Below are positions 50,126-59,201 of a DNA stretch of 64,000 nt, piece by piece. A model generated the notes under the pieces. The model was not told the DNA's origin, did no database searches, and worked only from the letters and a program-made list of their open reading frames with translations. Origin of the DNA: Inquilinus sp052113205 (lineage in GTDB: Bacteria; Pseudomonadota; Alphaproteobacteria; DSM-16000; Inquilinaceae); contig NZ_JBFRCU010000017.1 of the NCBI RefSeq assembly GCF_052113205.1, positions 1 through 64,000 on the forward strand, written 5' to 3'. The translations under genes were made by a program, and so were the position numbers. The stretch's first letter is position 1; the number at the start of each line of letters is the position of its first letter.

Positions 50126-50588
50126 GCCGAAGCCGGACGACGCTGTCGTCGTCGATTGCGACCTGGACCATCCGCCGGAGAAGGTGTGGCGGGCGCTGAC
50201 CGAGCCGGAGCTGCTCGGCGCCTGGCTGCTGCCGAACGACATCGAGGCCGAGCAGGGGAAGCGCTTCACCCTGCGGGACGGGCCGGGAACGGGTCAGCCG
50301 ATCGATTGCGAGGTGCTGGCGGCGGAGCCGCCGCGGCTGCTGCGCTACAGCTGGCGCGGCCGCGACGCGGATGCCGATGGCCGGACGCTGGACACGGTGG
50401 TGACCTTCACCCTGGACGGCACGGCGGCGGGCGGCACCCGGCTGCGCATCGTGCACAGCGGCTTCCGGACAGAGGCCCGGGTGCTGCCCTGGACCGGGAC
50501 GCCGGCGCCGCGGCGCCAGCGGCGCCCCGCGGCACGGCCGCTGGCCAAGGCCTGCGCGGTCGGCGGGAGGCTGCGATGGGCGGCGTGA
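50115..50588 (+). CDS. SRPBCC/AHSA1-family protein with an atypical C-terminus
   Basis: The 157-aa product has the START-like fold of the AHSA1 group: VVVDCDLDHPPEKVWRALTEPELLGAWLLPNDIEAEQGKRF (shown in part), PRLLRYSWRGR, and VTFTLDGTAAGGTRLRIVHSGF. After about residue 118 the sequence turns into a Pro/Arg/Ala-rich tail (RRQRRPAARPLAKACAVGG) and lacks the helix that normally closes the fold. The change could be a natural variant or an old frameshift. It overlaps arsR by 11 nt and the following clpP start by 13 nt. Such proteins bind hydrophobic ligands. Confidence 0.78.
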   Translation: MMREPKPDDAVVVDCDLDHPPEKVWRALTEPELLGAWLLPNDIEAEQGKRFTLRDGPGTGQPIDCEVLAAEPPRLLRYSWRGRDADADGRTLDTVVTFTLDGTAAGGTRLRIVHSGFRTEARVLPWTGTPAPRRQRRPAARPLAKACAVGGRLRWAA

Positions 50589-51184
50589 CCATGAGCCTGG
50601 TGCCGATGGTGGTGGAGCAGTCGGGCCGCGGCGACCGCGCCTTCGACATCTTCTCGCGCCTGCTGCGCGACCGGATCGTGTTCCTGAACGGCCCGATCGA
50701 TGACGGCGTCTCGGCACTGGTCTGCGCCCAGCTGCTGTTCCTGGAATCGGAGGACCCGCGGAAGGAGATCGCGATGTACGTCAACTCGCCCGGCGGGGTG
50801 GTGAGCAGCGGTCTCGCGATCTACGACACGATGCAATACATCAAGAGCCCGGTTTCGACCGTGTGCATGGGCACGGCGGGGTCGATGGGGGCCTTCCTGC
50901 TGATGGCCGGGGCGCCGGGCCGGCGCATCGCCCTGCCCAACGCCCGGGTGGTGCTGCACCAGCCCTCCGGCGGCTTCCAGGGCCAGGCCTCGGACATCGA
51001 GCGCCATGCCGAGGACATCGTGAAGCTGAAGCGGCAGCTGAACGGGATCTACGCCCGGCATTGCGGCCGGACCTATGACGAGGTCGAGCGCACCCTCGAC
51101 CGCGACCGCTTCATGACCGCCGCGGAGGCGAAGGACTGGGGCATCGTCGACCACATCTTTGCGCATCGGGAGGAGGCGGCCTGA
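50576..51184 (+). CDS. clpP: ClpP-family serine protease paralogue
   Basis: The start is the ATG at 50576, with GGGAGG 5 nt upstream; an ATG at 50591 gives the shorter usual N-terminus. The 202-aa protein matches ClpP: MSLVPMVVEQSGRGDRAFDIFSRLL, VFLNGPIDDG, MYVNSPGGVVSSGLAIYDTM, the serine nucleophile in GTAGSMGAFLL, and the His in VVLHQPSGGFQGQASDIERHAEDI (shown in part). An Asp follows near WGIVDHIF. All three catalytic residues appear present. It has no ClpX or trigger factor neighbour and is read through from the ArsR-SRPBCC genes, so it looks like a stress-type paralogue, not the housekeeping copy. Confidence 0.88.
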   Translation: MGGVTMSLVPMVVEQSGRGDRAFDIFSRLLRDRIVFLNGPIDDGVSALVCAQLLFLESEDPRKEIAMYVNSPGGVVSSGLAIYDTMQYIKSPVSTVCMGTAGSMGAFLLMAGAPGRRIALPNARVVLHQPSGGFQGQASDIERHAEDIVKLKRQLNGIYARHCGRTYDEVERTLDRDRFMTAAEAKDWGIVDHIFAHREEAA

Positions 51185-51206
51185 TGCCTTCCACCCATTT
51201 TCCCAC

Positions 51207-51277
51207 CGTCATTCCCGCGAAAGCGGGAATCTCCATCCGAATGGCGTGAAGAGATCCCCGCTTTCGCGGGGATGACG
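51207..51277. repeat. TCATTCCCGCGAAAGC intergenic repeat, copy 2
   Basis: The 71-nt element has the same ends as the copy at 44912-44983 (CGTCATTCCCGCG at left, CGCGGGGATGACG at right) but a different centre (TCCATCCGAATGGCGTGAAG). It lies between the stops of clpP and the convergent pcaB gene, where it may also work as a terminator. Confidence 0.85.
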
Positions 51278-51289
51278 AAAAATGGGTGG

Positions 51290-52630
51290 CTATTCCTCCT
51301 TCACCGCGGCCAGCACCCGGTCGATGAAGGCATCCGCCGCGCCCAGGTGGCGGGCGGGGTCGCGCAAGGCGGGCCAGTCGATCGGGGCCGTCGAGGCCTC
51401 GGCCAGCAGGTCGAACAGGTGACGGCCGGAGGCGGTGGCTTTCGCCGCCGCCTCCTTGACCAGGCGCTGTGCTTCCGGGCGCGGCATGTGGGCGGCGAGG
51501 GCGAAGCTGGCGGCCTCGGCCAGCAGCAGGCCGTGCGAGGCCTCGAACTGCCCGGCCATGCGGGCCGTGTCGACGGTCAGGCTGCCGGTGACGGCCAAAG
51601 CGTGGTTCAGCGCGGCGCCGGCGGCCACCGCCATCTGCGGCAAGGCCAGCCATTCGACCGGCCAGGCGGCGCCGTCGCGCTCATGCTCGTGCAGCATCGC
51701 CTGCTGCAGTTGGCCGGCGAGGCCGGCGTTGAAGCGGGCGAGGGCGACCAGCGTCTCCGGCCCCACCGGGTTCGACTTCTGCGGCATTGTAGACGACCCG
51801 CCGCCGGCGCCCGGCCGCACCTCCGCCACCTCGGTCTGAGCCAGCAGGATCAGGTCGCGGCCCAGCTTGCCCAGCGTGCCGGTCACCAGCGCCAGCCAGC
51901 CGGCGAATTCGGCGATGCCGTCGCGCTGGCTGTGCCAGGGCATCGGCGGCACGGCGAGGTCGAGGATCTCGGCCAGCGCTGCTTCGACCCTGGTGCCGTG
52001 CTCGCCCAGCGCGCCCAGGGTTCCGCTGGCGCCGCCGAAGGAGAGCAGCAGCAGGCGGGGCTTCAGTTGGTTGAGACGGTCGCGGTCGCGCAGCAGCGGC
52101 GCCAGCCAGCCGGCTGCCTTCAGGCCAAACGAGGTCGGCGTCGCCTGCTGCGACCGGGTGCGGCCGGGCATCACCGTGGCGCGATGGGCGTCGGCGAGGC
52201 CGGCCAGGGCCTGGATCAGCGCGTCCAGCCGGCTTTCCTGGATCGCGATCACCCGGCGCAGCCGCAGCACCAGCCCGGTGTCGAGGATGTCCTGGCTGGT
52301 GGCGCCCCAATGCACCGCCTGGGCCGCCTCGTCGCCCGCCGACGCGGCGACCGCCTGGCGCAGCGCCGCCACCAGGGCCGGCACCGGCACGCCGTCCTCG
52401 GCCGTCTTGGCCGCCAGCGCCGCCGGATCGGGGATGAGCGCGCCGGACGCGGCGGTTATCGCGCTGGCCGCCGCGGCCGGGATCACGCCGCAGCGCGCCT
52501 CGGCCTCGGCCAGCGCCCCCTCGACCCGCAGCATCGTCCGCAGCGCCGCGTGGTCGCTGAACAGGACGGCGATCTCCGCGTCGGAGAGCAGCGGGCCGAA
52601 CAGGGCGGAATCGAAGGGCGAGACGGTCAT
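51290..52630 (-). CDS. pcaB: 3-carboxy-cis,cis-muconate cycloisomerase
   Basis: The start is the ATG at 52630 (MTVSPFDSALFGPLLSD). The 446-aa protein belongs to the fumarase/argininosuccinate lyase superfamily, with QAVHWGATSQDILDTGLVLR, MPGRTRSQQATPTSFGLK, and the signature GSSTMPQKSNPVGPE. The Ser in SSTMPQKS is the catalytic base region. It cyclises carboxymuconate to the muconolactone in protocatechuate breakdown. It is the most distal gene of the minus-strand pca operon, separated from pcaF by a repeat element. Confidence 0.94.
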   Translation of the reverse strand: MTVSPFDSALFGPLLSDAEIAVLFSDHAALRTMLRVEGALAEAEARCGVIPAAAASAITAASGALIPDPAALAAKTAEDGVPVPALVAALRQAVAASAGDEAAQAVHWGATSQDILDTGLVLRLRRVIAIQESRLDALIQALAGLADAHRATVMPGRTRSQQATPTSFGLKAAGWLAPLLRDRDRLNQLKPRLLLLSFGGASGTLGALGEHGTRVEAALAEILDLAVPPMPWHSQRDGIAEFAGWLALVTGTLGKLGRDLILLAQTEVAEVRPGAGGGSSTMPQKSNPVGPETLVALARFNAGLAGQLQQAMLHEHERDGAAWPVEWLALPQMAVAAGAALNHALAVTGSLTVDTARMAGQFEASHGLLLAEAASFALAAHMPRPEAQRLVKEAAAKATASGRHLFDLLAEASTAPIDWPALRDPARHLGAADAFIDRVLAAVKEE

Positions 52631-52677
52631 GGCGGCACTGTATCCCACGGGTCGGTCAGTCGTGACGTCCCAAAAAA

Positions 52678-52763
52678 CGTCATTGCGAGCGCAGCGAAGC
52701 AATCCAAAGCCGCACGTGCGGAGGCATGGATTGCTTCGTCGGCTTCGCCTCCTCGCAATGACG
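52678..52763. repeat. CGTCATTGCGAG-type intergenic repeat
   Basis: The 86-nt element begins CGTCATTGCGAGCGCAGCG and ends CTCGCAATGACG; inside, GAAGCAATCC and GGATTGCTTC form a second inverted pair. The type is widespread in alphaproteobacteria. It lies between pcaF and pcaB within the operon, where it could modulate transcription or mRNA processing. Confidence 0.8.
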
Positions 52764-52774
52764 GTGAAGGGGAC

Positions 52775-53976
<1,202 letters not shown>

Positions 53977-53980
<4 letters not shown>

Positions 53981-54753
53981 GCGGCCTCTCCATGGGCGAT
54001 GCGGGTGCGCTCCTTCAGGTCGCGCAGCGTCTTCAGCTCGAGCGCCGAGGGCGGCGGGGTCTCCTCGAGATTGTCGGCGAAGCGGACGGTCCAGCCGCAG
54101 GTCTCCTGCACCTGGTCGCGGGTTGCGCCCGGATGCAGCGAGATCACGGTGAACTCCTTGGTCACGGGGTCGGGGCGCCACACCGCGAGGTCGGTGACCA
54201 GCAGGGTCGGGCCCTTGGTGGTGACGCCGTGGCGGGCGCGGTCGTCGCCGCCGGTGCCGTGGCCGAGCGAGGTGAAGAAGTCGATGGTGTCGACCATGCC
54301 GCGCTTGTTCTGCTTCATGGTGATGAAGATCTCGCCGCAGGAGGTCGCGATCTCCGGCGCGCCGCCGCCGCCCGGCAGGCGGACCGTGGGCTTGTGGTAG
54401 TCGCCGATCACCGTGGTGTTGATGTTGCCGAAGCGGTCGAGCTGGGCGGCGCCGAGGAAGCCGATCGTGACCCGGCCGCCCTGCAGCCAGTAGCGGAACA
54501 TCTCCGGCACCGAGACGGTGGTGACGGCGGTGTCGCACAGCTCGCCATCGCCGATCGACAGCGGCAGCACCTCGGGCGCGGTGCCGATGGTGCCGCTCTC
54601 ATAGATCAGGGTGATGTCCGGAGCGTGGGTCAGCCGCGCCACGTTGCAGGCGGCGGAGGGTGCGCCGATGCCGACGAAGCACACGTCGTCGTTGCGCAGC
54701 GCCCGGGCCGCCGCGATGGTCATCATCTCGTCGGGGGTGAAGGCGTCGGCCAT
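53977..54753 (-). CDS. pcaJ: 3-oxoadipate CoA-transferase, subunit B
   Basis: The 258-aa subunit is of the glutaconate-transferase type. It has VCFVGIGAPSAACNVARLTHAPD, the catalytic glutamate in ITLIYESGTIG (Glu52), and GFLGAAQLDRFGNINTTVIGDY. It activates 3-oxoadipate with succinyl-CoA. It begins 2 nt after the stop of subunit A and overlaps pcaF by 4 nt. The larger size of these subunits compared with Acinetobacter-type PcaIJ points to the CatIJ-like kind. Confidence 0.9.
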
Positions 54754-54755
54754 GT

Positions 54756-55613
54756 TCAGGCCCTCCCGCTCAGCGTCGCGACCCGGCCGGCGAAGGCGTC
54801 GGGGGCGCTGTCGATCACGTTGGTCTTCATCCAGGCCAGGAAGGCCTCGCGGTCGGTCGCGATCTTGTCCCAGGCCAGGTAGAAGGCGTTGTCGCGCGGA
54901 TAATAGCCATGGGCGTAGGACGGATGGGCGCCGCCCGGGACAGGGACGATCGAGGTCACGGTCCAGCGCGGCAGCACGCAGGCATTGGGATGGACGTCGT
55001 CGAAATCCTCGACGATCTCCTCCACCGTCACCACCGAGCGCTTGGCGGCCAGAACCGCCTCCTTCTGCACCCCGACGATGCCTTCGATCAGCACGTCGCC
55101 GCGGCGGTTGGCCTTCTGGGCGTGGATGAAGGACACGTCCGGGCGGATCGCCGGCACGGCCGCCAAGGTCTCGCCGGTGAAGGGGCAGGTGACCGACCGG
55201 ATGTTCGGGTTGACCTCGGCCAGGCCGGCGCCGCGATAGCCGCGGAACACGGCGCAGGGCAGGCCGGCCGCCCCGGCCTCATAGGCATTGGCCATGGCGG
55301 CGTGGGAGTGTTCCTCGATCTCCACCGGGTTCGGCCAGCCCTTCTCGACCGCGTCGCGCAGCCGGCGCAGCAGGCCGACGCCGGGGTTGCCGGCATAGGA
55401 GAAGACGAGCTTGCGGGCACAGCCCATGCCGATCATCTGGTCGTAGACCAGGTCCGGCGTCATCCGCACCAGGGTCAGGTCGCGCCGTCCCTGGCGGATC
55501 GCCTCATGCGCGGCGGCGTGCGGGATCAGATGGGTGAAGCCCTCGAAGGCCGCGGTGTCGCCGTCGCGGAGGTTGTCGGCGACGGCCTCGGCCAGGGTCT
55601 GGAATTTTGCCAT
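54756..55613 (-). CDS. pcaI: 3-oxoadipate CoA-transferase, subunit A
   Basis: The 285-aa subunit has the coenzyme A transferase alpha pattern AFEGFTHLIPHAAAHEAIRQG, RMTPDLVYDQMIGMGCARKLVFSYAGNPG, and EEHSHAAMANAYEAGAAGLPC, and ends in the HGYYPRDNAFYLAWDKIATDREAF helix. It partners with PcaJ. It is 4 nt downstream of pcaG, so the two are co-transcribed. Confidence 0.9.
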   Translation of the reverse strand: MAKFQTLAEAVADNLRDGDTAAFEGFTHLIPHAAAHEAIRQGRRDLTLVRMTPDLVYDQMIGMGCARKLVFSYAGNPGVGLLRRLRDAVEKGWPNPVEIEEHSHAAMANAYEAGAAGLPCAVFRGYRGAGLAEVNPNIRSVTCPFTGETLAAVPAIRPDVSFIHAQKANRRGDVLIEGIVGVQKEAVLAAKRSVVTVEEIVEDFDDVHPNACVLPRWTVTSIVPVPGGAHPSYAHGYYPRDNAFYLAWDKIATDREAFLAWMKTNVIDSAPDAFAGRVATLSGRA

Positions 55614-55617
55614 GGGG

Positions 55618-56199
55618 TCAGATCTCGAAGAAGACGGTCTCGCCGTCGCCCTGCATGCGGATGTCGAAGCGGTAGCGGCCGGGGCCGTCGGCGTGGGCGA
55701 CCAGGGTGCCGCGGCGGGACTCGGGCACCGCGTTCAGCACCGGGTCCTGGGCATTGGCCGCTTCCTCCGGGAAATAGATCCGGGTGTAGCAATGCACCAG
55801 CAGGCCGCGCATGAAGACGATGACGCTGAGATGCGGTGCCTGGCCCGGCCCCGGCGCGCCCGGCCGGATGCTGTCGAAGACGAAGCGCCGCTCCGGATCC
55901 GTGCCGGTGCCGCAGCGGCCGAAGCCGGTGAAGCCGTCATTGGCGCTGCGCTGCGGCCCCGGGAACACGCCCTGCGAATCCGCCTGCCAGATCTCGACCA
56001 GCGCGTCCTCGATCGGCTGGCCGGCGCCGTCCAGCACCCGGCCGCTGACGCGGATGCGCTCGCCCGGCACGGCGTCTGCGGCGAGGGCGCCATCGGCGAC
56101 CTGCGGGAAGTCGTAGCCATATTGCCGCGGCGTCAGGCCGTAGGCGAAGAAGGGGCCGACCGTCTGCGATCCGGTCTGGGGAAGTTTCGCCACTGTCAC
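55618..56199 (-). CDS. pcaG: Protocatechuate 3,4-dioxygenase, alpha subunit
   Basis: The 193-aa subunit begins KLPQTGSQTVGPFFAYGLTP, the PcaG opening, and has the intradiol-dioxygenase barrel with VSGRVLDGAGQPIEDALVEIWQADSQG and FGRCGTG, with VFMRGLLVHCYTRIYFPEEAANAQDPVLNAVPE (shown in part). PcaG helps form the active site but lacks the iron ligands, which PcaH supplies. It overlaps pcaH by 4 nt. Confidence 0.95.
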   Translation of the reverse strand: MTVAKLPQTGSQTVGPFFAYGLTPRQYGYDFPQVADGALAADAVPGERIRVSGRVLDGAGQPIEDALVEIWQADSQGVFPGPQRSANDGFTGFGRCGTGTDPERRFVFDSIRPGAPGPGQAPHLSVIVFMRGLLVHCYTRIYFPEEAANAQDPVLNAVPESRRGTLVAHADGPGRYRFDIRMQGDGETVFFEI

Positions 56200-56888
56200 T
56201 TCTCCATCGGCGTCGCCACGCGCCCGCGCAGCACGATGTCGAATTCGTAGCCCAGCGCGATCTCCGGCTCGGTCAGGTCGAGGCTGAAGGCCGCGATCAG
56301 GCGCTCGCGCCCGGCCGGGTCGGGGATGCTGTTGAACATCGGGTCCAGGGTGTGCAGCGGGTCGCCGGGGAAGTACATCTGTGTCACCAGCCGGGTGGCG
56401 AAGNCCGGGCCGAACAGCGAGAAATGGATGTGCTGCGGCCGCCAGGCATTGGCGTGGTTGCGCCAGGGATAGGCGCCCGGCTTGATGGTCAGGAAGCGGT
56501 AGCGGCCCTCGGCATCGGTGACGCAGCGTCCGGCGCCCAGGAAGTTGGGGTCCAGCGGCGCGTCATGCTGGTCGGATTTGTGGATGTAGCGGCCGGAGGC
56601 GTTGGCCTGCCACAGCTCGACCAGGGTGTTGGCCACCGGCCGGGCATCCTCGTCCAGCACCCTTCCGGTGACGATGATGCGCTCACCCAGCGGCTCGCCA
56701 TTGACCCGGCCGTTGCGGGTCAGGTCGGCCTCGCCGGACGGGGCGGCGGGGAAGGTCGGGCCCTGATGCTCCGACAGTGGGCCAGAGAGCGGGATCAGTT
56801 TCTGCGATGGCGCGCGCAGCACGGTCGAGCGATAGCCCTCGTAGAGATGCGGCGGGTGGATGCGCCAGTCGCGCGGCTGGAAGCTCAC
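56196..56888 (-). CDS. pcaH: Protocatechuate 3,4-dioxygenase, beta subunit
   Basis: The 230-aa catalytic subunit has the intradiol pattern with LVELWQANASGRYIHKSDQHDAPLDPNFLGAGRC and the iron ligands in PGAYPWRN (Tyr), WRPQHIHFSLFG (two His) and the earlier GRYIHK (Tyr). It opens protocatechuate to 3-carboxy-cis,cis-muconate using Fe(III). One residue is unread because base 56404 is N, just after HIHFSLFGP. It overlaps both pcaC and pcaG by 4 nt. Confidence 0.95.
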   Translation of the reverse strand: MSFQPRDWRIHPPHLYEGYRSTVLRAPSQKLIPLSGPLSEHQGPTFPAAPSGEADLTRNGRVNGEPLGERIIVTGRVLDEDARPVANTLVELWQANASGRYIHKSDQHDAPLDPNFLGAGRCVTDAEGRYRFLTIKPGAYPWRNHANAWRPQHIHFSLFGPXFATRLVTQMYFPGDPLHTLDPMFNSIPDPAGRERLIAAFSLDLTEPEIALGYEFDIVLRGRVATPMEK

Positions 56889-57268
56889 TTCTGGTCCTCC
56901 CGTTCGGCGAACACTGACTTGGCGATGGCGAAGGCGGAATTCGCCGCCGGCACCCCGGCATAGACCGCGACATGCAGCAGTGCCTCGCGGATGTCCTCCG
57001 GCGTGGCGCCGGTGTTGGCGGTGGCGCGGATGTGCATCGCCAACTCCTCATGATGGCCCAGGGCGGCGAGGAGGGCGATGGTCAGCATCGACCGCTCGCG
57101 ATGGGTCAGCTGCGGCCGGCTCCACACCCCGCCCCAGGCGCCGCGGGTGATGAACTCCTGGAACGGCGCGTCGAATTCGGTGGTGCGGGACTGGGCGCGG
57201 TCGACATGGGCGTCGCCCAGCACTTTGCGGCGCACCGCCATGCCCTGGTCGTGCAGCGGGTCAGCCAT
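56885..57268 (-). CDS. pcaC: 4-carboxymuconolactone decarboxylase
   Basis: I prefer the ATG at 57268, 9 nt after GAGG; the ATG at 57277 immediately adjoins that GAGG. The 127-aa protein has the CMD/AhpD-like helical fold with LTHRERSMLTIALLAALGHHEELAMHIRATANTGATPEDIREALLHVAVYAGVPAAN (shown across this region). The conserved Glu and His in EELAMHIRA and HVAVYAGVPAAN are those of PcaC. It yields the enol-lactone for PcaD. The start overlaps the pcaD stop by 8 nt. Confidence 0.93.
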   Translation of the reverse strand: MADPLHDQGMAVRRKVLGDAHVDRAQSRTTEFDAPFQEFITRGAWGGVWSRPQLTHRERSMLTIALLAALGHHEELAMHIRATANTGATPEDIREALLHVAVYAGVPAANSAFAIAKSVFAEREDQK

Positions 57269-58049
57269 GGCGGCCATCCTCGATGAAGTCGCGGATCAGC
57301 CCGGCCAGCAGCTCCGGCGCCTCGACGCAGGGCAGGTGGCCGGCGCCCGGGATGTCCTGGTAGCGCGCGCTCGGGATCAGGGCGGCGAGCGACCGCACCA
57401 GCTCCGGCGTGGTGGCGACGTCATCGGTGCCGCACAGGCACAGGGTCGGCACCGCAACCCCTTGGGCCGCCGCGGTCAGGTCGCCGTCGCGCAGGGCGGC
57501 GCAGGCGCGGACATAGCCGTCGGCCGGGGTGCGGCTGAGCATGTTCCGGGCGATCGCGACCAGCTCCGGCTGCCGGGCGCGGAATTCGGGGGAGAACCAG
57601 CGCTCCATCGTCGCCTCGGCGATGCTGGCGACGCCGCCGGCCTCGACCGCCGCGATCCGGGCCTGCCAGGCCTCGGCGGTGCCGATCTTGTGGGCCGTGT
57701 CGCAGAGCACCAGCCGGTGAACCAAGTCCGGCCGCAGCCGGGCGAGGCCGAGCGCGATCATGCCGCCGATCGACAGGCCGACAACCGTCGCCCGGCGGAT
57801 GCCGCTGGCGTCGAGCAGCGCGGCGAGATCGGCGGCATGGGCGTCGATGCTGTCGCCGCCCTCGCTGGTCGACAGGCCGTGGCCGCGCTTGTCGTAGCGC
57901 AGCGTGCGGTGGTGGGGGAAGTGCGGCACCACCGCGTCCCAGATGCGGAAATCGGTGCCGACCGAGTTGATGAAGACCAAAGCGGGCGCGTCGCGCGGGC
58001 CCCTGTCCTCGACATGCAGCACGATGCCGTTCGCCTTGACCGCGTCCAT
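57261..58049 (-). CDS. pcaD: 3-oxoadipate enol-lactonase
   Basis: The start is the ATG at 58049 (MDAVKANGIVLHVEDRG). The 262-aa alpha/beta hydrolase has ALVFINSVGTDFRIWDAVVP, YDKRGHGLS, the nucleophile elbow GLSIGGMIALGLA (Ser), an Asp in CLCGTDDVATTPE, and the His in IPGAGHLPCVEAPE. It hydrolyses 3-oxoadipate enol-lactone to 3-oxoadipate. It is the first gene of the operon, divergent from pcaQ across 106 nt. Confidence 0.94.
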   Translation of the reverse strand: MDAVKANGIVLHVEDRGPRDAPALVFINSVGTDFRIWDAVVPHFPHHRTLRYDKRGHGLSTSEGGDSIDAHAADLAALLDASGIRRATVVGLSIGGMIALGLARLRPDLVHRLVLCDTAHKIGTAEAWQARIAAVEAGGVASIAEATMERWFSPEFRARQPELVAIARNMLSRTPADGYVRACAALRDGDLTAAAQGVAVPTLCLCGTDDVATTPELVRSLAALIPSARYQDIPGAGHLPCVEAPELLAGLIRDFIEDGRHG

Positions 58050-58115
58050 CCCTCGTCCTTGGCCCTCGTCCCTGGTTCCGCCCGGGTGTCGTGCCGCACT
58101 GTGCGTCGCCGGCAC

Positions 58116-58153
58116 GGTTATGTAAAATGAGGAATTCGCCAGGAAACATAACC
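58116..58153. promoter_or_regulatory. Candidate PcaQ binding site in the pcaD-pcaQ gap
   Basis: GGTTATGT (58116-58123) and ACATAACC (58146-58153) form a perfect 8-bp inverted repeat with a 22-nt spacer, ending 2 nt before the pcaQ start. PcaQ sites in rhizobia use ATAACC/GGTTA-type half-sites; here the halves face the other way and are farther apart, so the identification is tentative. It could serve both activation of pcaD and autoregulation. Confidence 0.5.
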
Positions 58154-58155
58154 GG

Positions 58156-59109
58156 ATGAATATGGTAGAGCGCGACAATGCGGGGGCGATCGAGCGGCGG
58201 ATCAAGCTGCGCCACCTGCAATGCTTCCTCGAGGCGGTGCGGCTGCGCAGCGTGGTGGCCGCGGCCGACGCGCTCGGGGTCAGCCAGCCGGCGGTGTCGA
58301 AGACCCTGCGCGAGCTGGAGGAGGCGCTGGGCGCGCCGATGTTCGACCGCAGCCGCAAGGGCGTGGTGCTGACCCCGTTCGGCCGCACCTTCCTGCACCA
58401 TGCCGGCACCAGCGTCACGGCGCTGCGCCAGGGCATCGAGAGCGTGGTACGGGCCCGGGCGGCGGGGGAGGAACTGCTGCGCGTCGGCGTGCTGCCGACC
58501 GTGGCCGGGCAGATGATGCCGGCGGCGCTGGAGCGGTTCCGCACCGCCTGCCCCGGCGTGGTGGTGCGGGTGGTGGACGGGCCGAACCAGATGCTGCTGG
58601 GCCAGCTGCGCGTCGGCGGGCTGGATCTCGTGCTCGGCCGGCTGGCGGAGCCGGAGCAGATGACCGGCCTGTCCTTCGAGCATCTCTATTCCGAGCGCAT
58701 CGCCTTCGCCGTGCGGCCCGGCCATCCGCTGCTGTCGCGCGCGGGGCTGGCCATCCGCGATATCAGCGGCTTCCCGGTGATCGCGCCGCCGCCCGGATCG
58801 GTGATCGGGCCGACAGTCGACAAGCTGCTGATCGCCGCCGGGGTGGGGGCGCTGCCCGACCGGATCGAGAGCGTCTCGCCCACCTTCGGGCGCTCCTACA
58901 CCCGCCGCACCGATGCGGTCTGGATCATCTCGCGCGGCGCCGTGGCCCAGGATGTGGCGGAGGGGGTGCTGGCCGAGCTGCCGATCGACGACGGCGATTC
59001 CACCGGCCCGGTCGGGCTGACCATGCGGGCCGAGGTACCGCCGACCGATGCCGGCCGGATCTTCATGGCCATGGTGCGCGACGCCGCGCGGGAGGTGCGG
59101 GGCACCTGA
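58156..59109 (+). CDS. pcaQ: PcaQ, LysR-type activator of the protocatechuate operon
   Basis: The 317-aa LysR regulator has an N-terminal winged helix (LRHLQCFLEAVRLRSVVAAADALGVSQPAVSKTLRELEEALGAPMFDRS in the family, residues about 18-70 here). The ligand-binding domain has LRVGVLPTVAGQMMPAALERFR and GGLDLVLGRLAEPEQMTGLSFEHLYSERIAFAVRPGHPL (shown in parts), which is the PcaQ pattern. Members sense 3-carboxy-cis,cis-muconate or its lactone and activate pca genes. The divergent location next to pcaD fits. Confidence 0.93.
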   Translation: MNMVERDNAGAIERRIKLRHLQCFLEAVRLRSVVAAADALGVSQPAVSKTLRELEEALGAPMFDRSRKGVVLTPFGRTFLHHAGTSVTALRQGIESVVRARAAGEELLRVGVLPTVAGQMMPAALERFRTACPGVVVRVVDGPNQMLLGQLRVGGLDLVLGRLAEPEQMTGLSFEHLYSERIAFAVRPGHPLLSRAGLAIRDISGFPVIAPPPGSVIGPTVDKLLIAAGVGALPDRIESVSPTFGRSYTRRTDAVWIISRGAVAQDVAEGVLAELPIDDGDSTGPVGLTMRAEVPPTDAGRIFMAMVRDAAREVRGT

Positions 59110-59201
59110 AAGGAGGACAATGATCCGGCCCGGCTTCGGGCACGTCGTGTGATAGGCTTGGACAACGCCGCACGCATCGACGCAGAGAGGGGAGACCGCC
59201 C

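Noticed and set aside
44912..51277. A CRISPR array from the repeated CGTCATTCCCGCG units
   Set aside because: Only two copies 6 kb apart, with inverted ends and no regular spacers or cas genes.
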